Of a stretch of 64,000 nucleotides of DNA, positions 55,827 to 63,721 are shown piece by piece. Source of the stretch: Symsagittifera roscoffensis (Eukaryota > Xenacoelomorpha > Acoela > Convolutidae); assembly GCF_963678635.1 (NCBI RefSeq), contig NC_087063.1:43292759-43356758 (forward strand). Direction: 5' to 3'. A program made the translations under genes and the position numbers. Position 1 is the first letter of the stretch; every line of letters starts with the position of its first letter. The notes beneath the pieces were generated by a model that did not search any database, was not told where the DNA came from, and saw only the letters and a list, made by a program, of their open reading frames with translations.

Positions 55827-57329
55827 GTGACTGCGGCCGATGACTTCAAGATTGATTATAGGGCAGCCGCGAGGGATGCTCTTAATGGAGTGCGGCAGGA
55901 ACTGGTGACGAAAGAGATCGAACAAAAAGTGAAATTCGAACTGGAGAATGAGAAACTACAGGAGCAACTGAATACATTCGAAGCAACGGAGGTCGAGGAG
56001 ACTAAAGCACCAAGCAGTTTGAGCATGAAACTTAATGTAATCTCCGGTCAAAGGTTCGGCATGGTGCCACAAGGAAGCAAGATACAGTCGATAATTTCAG
56101 TGGCTGGGCACCAGGTAATCAGAAATCTGAGTGAACCATCCGAGTTCACTTTGATGCATTTGGACACATATGCAGATTATCTGTGGCAGGTGGAGCCACG
56201 CACTGAGTCGAGAGCTGTGCGAGCACTACTAACAACGGGTGGCCCTCGCACAAAGAGAATTCATGGACGCTACCTGGAGGTCTATGGGCCGTATCAAGTG
56301 ATGCTGAACGTGGATGGGATCAGTATCTACACTAGGACTTATGTAACAACATACAGTGACCAGATAGGGCAGATCTATTTGGGTGAGGATGAACTCAAAG
56401 TCCGCAGGATAGGCCACGACGCCATGATGGAACAGGATGCAGTACACATTGGGTATGAAGCAGATGTGACCGCACATCTGCTCGACACCAACGGAAAGAA
56501 AATCGGAGTCACAGGGCTTCTGGACACAGGAGCGGTAGTGAGTGTGATGCCGATAAAAACTTGGGAAAGAATGGGCTTCACGAGGGATGATCTAATTCCA
56601 ACGAATCTCCGACTGGTCGCCGCCAATCGAGGAGCAATTTACGTAGCCGGGAGAACACCAATAACGGTTCTCCACATGGGAGGACGGGATCTTTGGATGA
56701 GCTTCCTGGTGATAGAGAATTTGGACGACGCCGACCAATTCATCTTGGGAAGAGATTTCGTCAGGAATTTTGACGTGATGATTGACTTGAACAACGGTCT
56801 GATACGGATTAGAAACCCGGACCAGAAGTATGTTAAGAAACCAATTAATAGGATAATAACAGACGAAAACAAGGTACCAATTTTTTTAGATAGGAAAGTA
56901 AAACTACAGCCAGGACAAGCTGTGGTGGCAATTTTTAGAATGAGAAATTTGAATTCGATAAGTGATAGTAAACAGGTTTGTTTAGTACCGAATCCAAATA
57001 GTCAGATTTCGGTGATATTAGGCCGGGGCTTCTCGGTAACGCGAAACGGACTGTGTGTCAGTGTGTTGTTGAACACACTGGACACCACGGTTTCAATCCA
57101 GCGTGGAAAGAAGCTTGGTTACGCTTTGCCGATGAGGAACGACTATGAGGAGACACAAAACTTGAAGAAACATGATGTGAAAGACTGTCCTTATCATGCC
57201 AATAAAGATAAAATTTTAAAGAGGATTAATGAAATAAAATCTATTCATAAATTGTTTTCAATGAAATCCGAAACGGACGACGGCTTATCGAGCTGCTTCG
57301 AATTTTCCGGAACGCCCCTCGTCATATGA
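55827..57329 (+). CDS. Gypsy pol: aspartic protease region
   Basis: A coiled-coil-like start (IEQKVKFELENEKLQEQL) is followed by a ~180-residue region that I do not recognise. The protease then reads GLLDTGAVVSVMPIKTW, with catalytic D-T-G, and about 90 residues later FILGRDFVRNFDVMIDL, the I/L-L-G-x-D-F flap-side block. This retropepsin would process Gag-Pol as a dimer. It is open for 500 codons. The frame differs from both gag and RT, so frameshifts lie on either side. Confidence 0.85.
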   Translation: MTAADDFKIDYRAAARDALNGVRQELVTKEIEQKVKFELENEKLQEQLNTFEATEVEETKAPSSLSMKLNVISGQRFGMVPQGSKIQSIISVAGHQVIRNLSEPSEFTLMHLDTYADYLWQVEPRTESRAVRALLTTGGPRTKRIHGRYLEVYGPYQVMLNVDGISIYTRTYVTTYSDQIGQIYLGEDELKVRRIGHDAMMEQDAVHIGYEADVTAHLLDTNGKKIGVTGLLDTGAVVSVMPIKTWERMGFTRDDLIPTNLRLVAANRGAIYVAGRTPITVLHMGGRDLWMSFLVIENLDDADQFILGRDFVRNFDVMIDLNNGLIRIRNPDQKYVKKPINRIITDENKVPIFLDRKVKLQPGQAVVAIFRMRNLNSISDSKQVCLVPNPNSQISVILGRGFSVTRNGLCVSVLLNTLDTTVSIQRGKKLGYALPMRNDYEETQNLKKHDVKDCPYHANKDKILKRINEIKSIHKLFSMKSETDDGLSSCFEFSGTPLVI

Positions 57330-57351
57330 ACTAGAATCTGACAAACCGGTT

Positions 57352-57606
57352 TTGCCAGAGACAGAACATTTAAAAGGGAAAATAGGTGAGGGAGATTTCA
57401 AAAAATTGCGGGACCTCTTAAATCGGAACGCAGATGTATTTTCAAATTATAAGGCGGATATCGGTTGCTGTAATTTCGTCGAGCACGAAATCGAACTTGA
57501 AGAGGGCGCCGTTCCCCATAGGGAAGGCGCAAGACGAATGACGCCACACAAGTCGGAAGCAAGCCGAGCGGAAATTGAAATGTTGCTTGAATACGACATG
57601 ATATAA
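57352..57606 (+). CDS. Gypsy pol: region just before RT, ending in a premature stop
   Basis: Contains LRDLLNRNADVFSNYKADIG and VEHEIELEEGAVPHREGARR, the normal approach to the Ty3/Gypsy RT (F-S...D-I-G, then H-x-I-x-x-x, then R-x-x-x-x-E). A TAA at 57604-57606 interrupts YDMI-stop-PSKSPWACGVV, where Gypsy elements read I-x-P-S-x-S-P-W-A-S-P-V-V. The frame is the same as that of the next segment. Confidence 0.85.
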   Translation: MPETEHLKGKIGEGDFKKLRDLLNRNADVFSNYKADIGCCNFVEHEIELEEGAVPHREGARRMTPHKSEASRAEIEMLLEYDMI

Positions 57607-59394
57607 CCCTCGAAATCGCCATGGGCTTGCGGGGTAGTAATGGCGAAAAAGAAAGGGGGACAGCTTAGGTTTTGTTGCGACTTTCGTTACTTGAACGCGG
57701 TAACGATAAAAGATGCGTACCCGATACCGCGAATAGACGAGAGCCTCTCTAAGCTTGGTGATGCCAAGCTCTTCACCACATTGGACTTGGGTTCTGCCTT
57801 CTGGCAGGTCCCTCTGCGGAAGAAGGACAGAGATAAAACCGGATTCGCGTGCGAGTTGGGATTGTACCAGTGGAAGAGGATGCCCTTCGGCTTGTGCAAT
57901 GCAACGGCCACTTTTCAAAGACTGATGGCTCAGGCTTTGACCAGAGTGACCAAGAAGTACGGGAATCTCGTGATGTGTTACATGGATGACGTAGTCATAG
58001 CGACACCGACCCTGGAAGACCACATTGATAGGCTTGATGAGGTCTTTGGATGTATGAAAAGAGCAGGCTTGAAATGCAAACCATCAAAATGTGAAATCCT
58101 TAGGGAATCGATCAAGTACCTGGGAAGAATGGTGGACAGGCATGGTGTGAGGCCAGATCCGAAAGCAGAAGAGGCTGTGTTGACATGGAAGGCTCCGAGA
58201 ACGGACACACAGCTAATGAGCTTCCTAGGGTTTGCCAATTATTACCGGGAGTTCATAAAAGGATATGCGGAAAAGGTGTATCCGATGCAGAAACTGATGC
58301 GCAACAAAGGGAAAAAGCTCGAATGGAGCGACGAAGCAAAAGTTGCCTTTGAGAACATAAAGCGGGAACTGTGCGAAGCGCCAGTGCTAGGCATGCCTAC
58401 AGAAAAGGGCATTTATGTTCTTGACACCGACGCATCGGTAGTAGCCATCTCAGGAATATTGCATCAGGAGCAAGAATGGAACGGAAGAACGGTTCTCCGT
58501 CCCATTGCATACGGCAGCAAGGTCTTGAGTGACACTGAGATGAAATATGGCGCACCAAAAGCAGAAATGTTTGCAGTAGTCACATTTGTGGAAAAATACC
58601 GCGCATACTTGGGGAGCGCTCCCTTTAAGTTACGCGTAGACAACAGAGCGTTATCCTGGTTGAAGACCTACTCGATGGATCAGAGTTATATTGGTAGATG
58701 GATAGTAAGATTGGATGGCTACCATATGATAATCGAGCACAGGATGCGTGATAAACACCAGAATGCTGGCAGCCTCAGTAAGAAAACTGATTTCTATGAA
58801 AGATTGGAGCAGAAGCAAGCCAATCAAGCAGAAATAAAGGAGGGATTCTCGTTTCTGGACAAAGAAACTTATGAAGCATTTCCCTTAACGAGATGGTTAG
58901 ATAAGTCTGGACATCCAATTGCGTGGCATCCCGAGTTACCAGTAGAAAAATCAACCGAGATAAAAATCCTATCCAAAAGGGACCCGGTGCCCTTGGATCT
59001 GTTGCTGCGCTCAAACCTGGTCCAGCAGGAACTCTCTCGCATGAACATAAACAGCCTCTCATTATTGGATAAAACGGTGCAGGTCACACCGCAAGTGATG
59101 CGGATGCTGGATGGATTGTTGGAAAGAGAAGTGACCAGAGATGACCCCGAGAAAACAGCAGCAGTGGCTTCACTAACAGTCAGGGAGAAGGTGAAGATCA
59201 TGCCGTCCAGACGACAGCACGAAGAGAACGAGAGGGATTGTAGGACAATAGTTCAGCAACTAGTATCCTCAATACCACACGAGGTTTTAACAAGTACTTC
59301 TTACGGACGGAACGAACAGGGAAGCAGTACGCGAAGGAAAACCGTTACCTTTGTGGACCAGGATAGAGAAGGTGAGAAGAGCCAGCGAGTATAA
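57607..59394 (+). CDS. Gypsy pol: reverse transcriptase and RNase H
   Basis: RT landmarks are RFCCDFRYLNAVTIKDAYPI, LFTTLDLGSAFWQVPL (motif A), KRMPFGLCNATATFQRLM (motif B) and VMCYMDDVVIATP (motif C, YMDD). The connection has LGFANYYREFIKGYA. RNase H has VLDTDASVVAISG (first Asp), KAEMFAVV (Glu) and LRVDNRALSWL (Asp). The last acidic site, usually H-x-N-A-D-x-L-S-R, reads HQNAGSLSKK, so the final Asp is Gly. A TAA at 59392 ends the frame, though the integrase follows in the same frame. Confidence 0.92.
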   Translation, partial: PSKSPWACGVVMAKKKGGQLRFCCDFRYLNAVTIKDAYPIPRIDESLSKLGDAKLFTTLDLGSAFWQVPLRKKDRDKTGFACELGLYQWKRMPFGLCNATATFQRLMAQALTRVTKKYGNLVMCYMDDVVIATPTLEDHIDRLDEVFGCMKRAGLKCKPSKCEILRESIKYLGRMVDRHGVRPDPKAEEAVLTWKAPRTDTQLMSFLGFANYYREFIKGYAEKVYPMQKLMRNKGKKLEWSDEAKVAFENIKRELCEAPVLGMPTEKGIYVLDTDASVVAISGILHQEQEWNGRTVLRPIAYGSKVLSDTEMKYGAPKAEMFAVVTFVEKYRAYLGSAPFKLRVDNRALSWLKTYSMDQSYIGRWIVRLDGYHMIIEHRMRDKHQNAGSLSKKTDFYERLEQKQANQAEIKEGFSFLDKETYEAFPLTRWLDKSGHPIAWHPELPVEKSTEIKILSKRDPVPLDLLLRSNLVQQELSRMNINSLSLLDKTVQVTPQVMRMLDGLLEREVTRDDPEKTAAVASLTVREKVKIMPSRRQHEENERDCRTIVQQLVSSIPHEVLTSTSYGRNEQGSSTRRKTVTFVDQDREGEKSQRV

Positions 59395-61143
59395 GATCAA
59401 CACCCGGGACAAGAAAGTTTGTCCGGGGAGTCTGAGGTAGATGAAAATGTTCCTGATGAGAAACAGGACCTGGCGAACAAAGTTTTGTCCGGGGAGTTCA
59501 GATGGATGCGAAGAAGGCACAGACATGATCTGGAGGAGCGTGACGACTCCATCACAACCTCTTCAATAGATGAAAATTCCCGAATTTCAGGAATTGACAC
59601 CTATTCAGACAGGAACTCCAGATCGGGATCAGAACTGTCCGAACTAGCGATCCACACACTACTAGTGGAAACACGGGCAAGGGATCTGGACAGAGAGGTG
59701 TACCAGGATCCTGACAGTGATCGCTACCTTATACCAAGCGAAAGAGTCTTTGACAACGCAGCGGATGATTTGGAGACAATAGCGGTATCGAAACGTTTGA
59801 TAAGTCTGTTGCCACAAAAAGAGGTAGTCAGGACTGATCTTCAGCCGTTCAAGCAAGAAACACAGCCGCTGGCGAAGATTTGGTGCGTTAAGATGGAAGA
59901 AGACACACAACAGCCCAATGAGCTGAATAGTCAGATGAGGGTCATGAAGACGTACTTGAAGGCGAGATACAGACTCTCGGATCTTCTAAGGACGCAGAGA
60001 AATGATCGCATGACAAGCAACCTGAAAAGGTGGATCGAGAATGGTGCTCCGGATAAAGGGGACCTCGAGGAAGAGAGTTATCGTATCCTGAGACAGTACT
60101 TCATGCAGAAGGAAGGGAGGTTATATTTGAACAAGGACGGGATTGTGGCTTGCAAAAGAAGAGAAGAAGACAGAGTCCTATACAAGTATAACGCGATAGT
60201 CTTGCCGCAATTCTATCAGACAGAACTATTATTCAGGTCGCATGATCAGATGGGCCATCAGGGGATCGACAAAGTATATCAGAGAATCCTGAAGCGCTTC
60301 GAGTGGCCTGGAATGAAAAAGGCATGTGAGAAGTGGGTAACAGCGTGCCTGTCATGCCAACAGGTCAAGATTCCAAGGAAATTGCGATTACCTTTACAAT
60401 CGATCGAGTCGTCTAAATTCAACGAGGTGGTGCAGATAGATCACCAAAAGATATGCATGACAGACAGCGGTTATAACCAAGTCCTGGTCATGATAGATCA
60501 CTTCACGAAGTATGCAGAGGCCGTGCCCTGCATAACTTCCTCGGCGGAAGAGACATGCGACCACCTGATCAATACGTGGATAGCGAGACACGGTTGTCCG
60601 ATGACGTTTCAATCGGATAATGGAACAGCTTTCGTAGGAGAGCTTACGAAAGAGCTTATGAGACGCTCACAGGTTGCTCAGGCTCACTCCACGACATATC
60701 ACCCCCAGACGAATGGCTTAGTGGAAAGACACAATAGGACGTTAGTGCCGATGCTGAGAGTATATTGTTCCAGGTACTTGACCGATTGGGACAGATACCT
60801 TCCAAAAGTGATGGGAGCCTATAATAGCACGCAACACTCCACCACTGGAGTTAGTCCACACATGATGCTTACTGGACACGAAAAATCTTTACCCTTAACC
60901 TTTTTCTACCCGGAGTATGAGGGAAAGAAAACGTCTCCACAGGTCTATGTGAGGGATGTGATCAGACGTCAACAGGAGTTGAACGATTTATGCAGACGAA
61001 ATACTCAGCAAGCACAGGCAAGGCAGAGGAAAGAATTCGACAAGAAAGCAGCTGGTGCAAAAGCTTACAAGGTGGGAGATTACGTATGGGTATTTCAGAA
61101 CGTTATACCACCAAAAGGAACGAAAAAGCTCCTAAAAAGTTGA
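59395..61143 (+). CDS. Gypsy pol: integrase
   Basis: After a charged linker the zinc-binding H-H-C-C domain reads FRSHDQMGHQGIDKVYQ and WVTACLSCQQVK. The catalytic core shows VVQIDHQKI (first Asp), TFQSDNGTAFVG (second Asp) and NGLVERHNRTL (Glu), so D-D-E is complete. It would join element DNA ends to host DNA. The C-terminal region begins KVGDYVWVFQNVIPPKG, and the frame is then lost at 61143. Confidence 0.92.
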   Translation, partial: DQHPGQESLSGESEVDENVPDEKQDLANKVLSGEFRWMRRRHRHDLEERDDSITTSSIDENSRISGIDTYSDRNSRSGSELSELAIHTLLVETRARDLDREVYQDPDSDRYLIPSERVFDNAADDLETIAVSKRLISLLPQKEVVRTDLQPFKQETQPLAKIWCVKMEEDTQQPNELNSQMRVMKTYLKARYRLSDLLRTQRNDRMTSNLKRWIENGAPDKGDLEEESYRILRQYFMQKEGRLYLNKDGIVACKRREEDRVLYKYNAIVLPQFYQTELLFRSHDQMGHQGIDKVYQRILKRFEWPGMKKACEKWVTACLSCQQVKIPRKLRLPLQSIESSKFNEVVQIDHQKICMTDSGYNQVLVMIDHFTKYAEAVPCITSSAEETCDHLINTWIARHGCPMTFQSDNGTAFVGELTKELMRRSQVAQAHSTTYHPQTNGLVERHNRTLVPMLRVYCSRYLTDWDRYLPKVMGAYNSTQHSTTGVSPHMMLTGHEKSLPLTFFYPEYEGKKTSPQVYVRDVIRRQQELNDLCRRNTQQAQARQRKEFDKKAAGAKAYKVGDYVWVFQNVIPPKGTKKLLKS

Positions 61144-61409
61144 GGGGACCCTTCATGATTACGGAAGTGCACCAGGTGGGACGCTTTTATAGATTGAGTA
61201 CTGGCCGAACCGCCCACTACGAGAACATTAAGCCACACAATCCATCGACAGAGGACTGGTGTTTACCCGCAGACCTAGAAGAAGGGGACTATCTGATGAT
61301 GGATCCTGCTTGTGAGGTCAACGAGAAAGGCACCAGGGAGAAGAACGATGGAAACGAAGTCATAGAGGAAGGAACAAATGCACCACTGGCTTGGATCCAA
61401 ACGAGGTGA
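61140..61409 (+). CDS. Gypsy pol: integrase C-terminal (GPF-type) segment
   Basis: In a new frame, KAPKKLRGPFMITEVHQVGR and YENIKPHNP form the usual beta-barrel 'K-L-x-x-x-x-x-G-P-F-x-I' end of Ty3/Gypsy integrases. This continues the integrase directly, so one base was lost or gained at about 61135. An acidic linker follows. The frame overlaps the next segment at about 61391. Confidence 0.85.
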   Translation: MRGPFMITEVHQVGRFYRLSTGRTAHYENIKPHNPSTEDWCLPADLEEGDYLMMDPACEVNEKGTREKNDGNEVIEEGTNAPLAWIQTR

Positions 61410-62131
61410 TCGAAGAGGACGATGAAACCTTACCCTACGCAGAGGAGGATTGGCAGGATCCCAAACAGATGGAGGTTCCCAAGAATTTGGAACCGGATCT
61501 TCCGTTCACGATGCAGACTCGTCAGAGTGACGGGTCAAGACCCAGAAAGAAATATAATCCTTACGGCGACGACTTTGTAGTGGACAGGATATATCTGAAA
61601 AAGATAGTGAAAGAAACGGTGGGTCTAGAAGGCATAACAGTCTCACAAGACATCGACATAGTAGATGATCACCACCAGGAATGGATCGAGGACAGGTCGA
61701 AACCCAAAGTAGAATTCGACGAAGAGCAATTGGAGTCCTACGAAGAAGATCTCACAAATCTGCGAATCTTGGAGTGGCTGAACGAAGACCCTAAAGAGAC
61801 CAGCGTCACGATTCAAGACGTAGATCGTGAAAGCATGAAATACATCAAGACCGAACGATATGATCCTTCCTGGGCTGCCCAGGAAGGACAACTTCTCATT
61901 CCAGCTTCTAACCTCGACTCGATATCCGGTATGCGATCGACGGGGACGTCGATGAAAATTTTTTTCCGGGGAGTGGGGGTAGGACCTACCCACACTGAAA
62001 ACTTGATAATAAAAAAATTGAGAATAGCAAGAGAGACAGGAGACTTGGGAGCAAAAACAGGCGAAGAACCTAAGAAACCTGACATAGGGAGGGTAGTTGA
62101 GTCATATTTTTACTTACCAAATGAATATTAA
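61391..62131 (+). CDS. Gypsy pol: C-terminal tail of unknown function
   Basis: Reads QSDGSRPRKKYNPYGDDFVV, a motif style often found just after integrase, and then a long, very acidic region. FRGVGVGPTHTENLIIKKLR follows, and then YFYLPNEY at a TAA (62129-62131). I know no domain for the middle part. The next 24 codons continue in the same frame into the macro domain, so the tail and macro domain may be one protein in an intact copy. Confidence 0.6.
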   Translation: MDPNEVIEEDDETLPYAEEDWQDPKQMEVPKNLEPDLPFTMQTRQSDGSRPRKKYNPYGDDFVVDRIYLKKIVKETVGLEGITVSQDIDIVDDHHQEWIEDRSKPKVEFDEEQLESYEEDLTNLRILEWLNEDPKETSVTIQDVDRESMKYIKTERYDPSWAAQEGQLLIPASNLDSISGMRSTGTSMKIFFRGVGVGPTHTENLIIKKLRIARETGDLGAKTGEEPKKPDIGRVVESYFYLPNEY

Positions 62132-62572
62132 AGTAACATAATACTAACAGACAGTGATTTTATACTCACAAATAGAACATGTGCGGTAGCAATTACAGCA
62201 GACATGAGTTTTAGGACAGCGTTAGCGGCAGATTTTAAGAGAGAATATAAAAACATAGAGTTCCTATGGAAGCAAAGACCAGGGATAGGGGGCGTAGCAG
62301 CCTTACCTCCGGCGGCGTCACAGATACCGGTAAAATACCTATGCTTCTTGGTAACGAGGGCGACGGAGAAGCAGCACGTGGACCCGGAAAACCTAGTCTT
62401 GTCCTTGACAAAATTGAGAGACTTCCTCGTGGAAATGGACGTGAAGGAGATTTCGCTTCCAGTGTGCGACCCGAAAAAAGGACGACTGCACCCTCGAGAA
62501 TTGTATGCGCTTGTACACGTGATATTCTCTGATACTAATATACAAGTATATCAACATAAGAAAAATTACTAA
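62132..62572 (+). CDS. Macro domain (OARD1/ALC1-like) protein at the end of the Gypsy element
   Basis: The frame is open from just after the TAA, and the first ATG is at 62204. The N-terminal strand reads ILTDSDFI, then CAVAITADMSFRTALAADFK, matching the macro-fold pattern (x-x-G-D-L/I, then H-C-V/I-S-A-D/N-x-x-M/R-G-x-G-I-A-x-x-F-K). The end reads LTKLRDFLVEMDVKEISLPV and VIFSDTNIQVYQ, like the last helix and strand of OARD1-type macro domains. These bind ADP-ribose or remove it from proteins. The usual G-x-G after S-A-D is changed here (S-F-R-T-A-L-A), so binding is uncertain. An upstream stop blocks fusion to pol. Confidence 0.8.
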   Translation, partial: SNIILTDSDFILTNRTCAVAITADMSFRTALAADFKREYKNIEFLWKQRPGIGGVAALPPAASQIPVKYLCFLVTRATEKQHVDPENLVLSLTKLRDFLVEMDVKEISLPVCDPKKGRLHPRELYALVHVIFSDTNIQVYQHKKNY

Positions 62573-62990
62573 AGTATAGGCTGAGTGACGTGCGAGAGGG
62601 TGTTAGGCTAACGACTAAGTTGTATGTAATGTGTGATATGTGTGATATGTGTGTTATGTTATGTTATGTGTTATGTTATTAAGATCCTGGGTAAGAAGGG
62701 GTTAGTGACCATGAACAACTGAATGACAATCTTAGAAATAGATCCAAAGTTTGGACTGTCCAATCTTAGGTCGAATTCCAAAATTTTAGAGACCAATTGA
62801 TTTTAATAAATTTTAGGAGAAAAATCTTCTTATATGACTGTTTTAAATAAATTTTAACGATATCTGTTAAGGTGAAACTGACAAGTGTGATATTCGTGAC
62901 TTCTTTTCTAGATCCTGATTGATCATTTAATTGCTCTTTTGAGTCAAAACCTTGAAATTGAATCAAAACAAATCGAATCTGAAGAACAGT
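62573..62990 (+). other. Spacer with TGTGATATGTGTTATGTTATG repeats
   Basis: Non-coding sequence between the macro domain and the next ORF. A short low-complexity block of TGTGATATG and TTATG words lies at about 62629-62678. It does not resemble the leader at 49.5-53 kb, so it is not recognisable as the 3' LTR. Confidence 0.6.
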
Positions 62991-63518
62991 ATGGAGAATT
63001 TCAACTTGGATGAATTGAAGGACCTAGCAGAGGCATATGTAGGACCGATGATAGATGCGATGGATCGAGACTTTGCTCTGGAGGACCCAGAGGTAGTCAT
63101 GTTGCTGACCGCCCTGATCAACATCTTGGGGCATGACAACCGTGGGGACCGCCCCACGGAAGTCCTGTTGATGGCAGCATATGGAGAGAGGGGAGTACTA
63201 GACCGCCCGAACATGAGAGTGATGAGGTGGAGAAACGGGGCTCTCTCAGGGAGTGACTTGGCAAATGAGCCTGGATTGGGAAGTTCTAGGACTTACCAAC
63301 CAGGTAAAATGCCTATGTCCCCCAAGTCCAAACCTGGGCTGACGAGAATGCATCAGGAGATGAACAGCGAGGCTGCCTCGTCTGGTTCACCACTGAGAGC
63401 AGCTGTGCCACCAAAGAGGGCGAAAGCAGAACAGAGGGTTCAGATGAACCAAACCATGCAAGATCTGGATGGGATAAAAGACGAACTGGAAAGAACGAAA
63501 AAGGAGCTGGAGAGATGA
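62991..63518 (+). CDS. Unidentified ORF with C-terminal coiled coil
   Basis: Starts MENFNLDELKDLAEAYVG from the ATG at 62991. An acidic, leucine-rich helical region of ~60 residues (EVVMLLTALINILGHDNRGD) leads to a Ser/Pro/Lys linker and a charged heptad tail (DGIKDELERTKKELER). The GC-rich composition matches the Gypsy block. The stop overlaps the next start as ATGA (63515-63518). It could be an extra ORF of the Gypsy element, or the gag start of another element inserted next to it. I do not recognise the protein. Confidence 0.55.
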   Translation: MENFNLDELKDLAEAYVGPMIDAMDRDFALEDPEVVMLLTALINILGHDNRGDRPTEVLLMAAYGERGVLDRPNMRVMRWRNGALSGSDLANEPGLGSSRTYQPGKMPMSPKSKPGLTRMHQEMNSEAASSGSPLRAAVPPKRAKAEQRVQMNQTMQDLDGIKDELERTKKELER

Positions 63519-63721
63519 CTAAGACCATGCTCATAGCGGAGGACGACAGAGACATGTGGAAAAGATTGTTCGAATACTGCAACAAGAAGCAGGGTCAAGA
63601 AATTGAGCGCTTGAGGCAGGACTACAAGGAGCGATCGGAACGGATGGCGTTGACAACGGCTGTGGAAAAAGCGATACCTGCAAGGAGTATTCCTCGTGGC
63701 AGTCCCCGATGGAGCTCTTGA
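63515..63721 (+). CDS. Unidentified small ORF, overlapping both neighbours
   Basis: About 68 codons, beginning MTKTMLIAEDDRDMWKRLFE and continuing with helical, charged sequence (NKKQGQEIERLRQDYKERSE), which extends the coiled-coil character of the previous ORF. Start and upstream stop overlap as ATGA. Most simply, the three ORFs are one coding region broken by two frameshifts. Reinitiation at ATGA is possible. Confidence 0.5.
   Translation: MTKTMLIAEDDRDMWKRLFEYCNKKQGQEIERLRQDYKERSERMALTTAVEKAIPARSIPRGSPRWSS

Larger units (their letters stand above)
53071..62572 (+). mobile_element. Ty3/Gypsy LTR retrotransposon coding region (gag-pol plus macro domain)
   Basis: The domain order is gag with two CCHC knuckles, aspartic protease, RT, RNase H, integrase, a C-terminal tail and a macro domain. 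RT before integrase identifies Ty3/Gypsy (Metaviridae-type) organisation. The block is much more GC-rich than the flanking DNA. In-frame stops (54287, 57604, 59392, 62129) and frame changes (about 53575, 55075, 55720, 57330, 61140, 61395) break it. It may extend to the ORFs beyond 62990. Confidence 0.9.

Noticed and set aside
62573-62990. 3' LTR of the Gypsy element between macro domain and next ORF
   Set aside because: No similarity to the 49.5-53 kb leader could be found by eye, and no TG...CA ends or polypurine tract were convincing.
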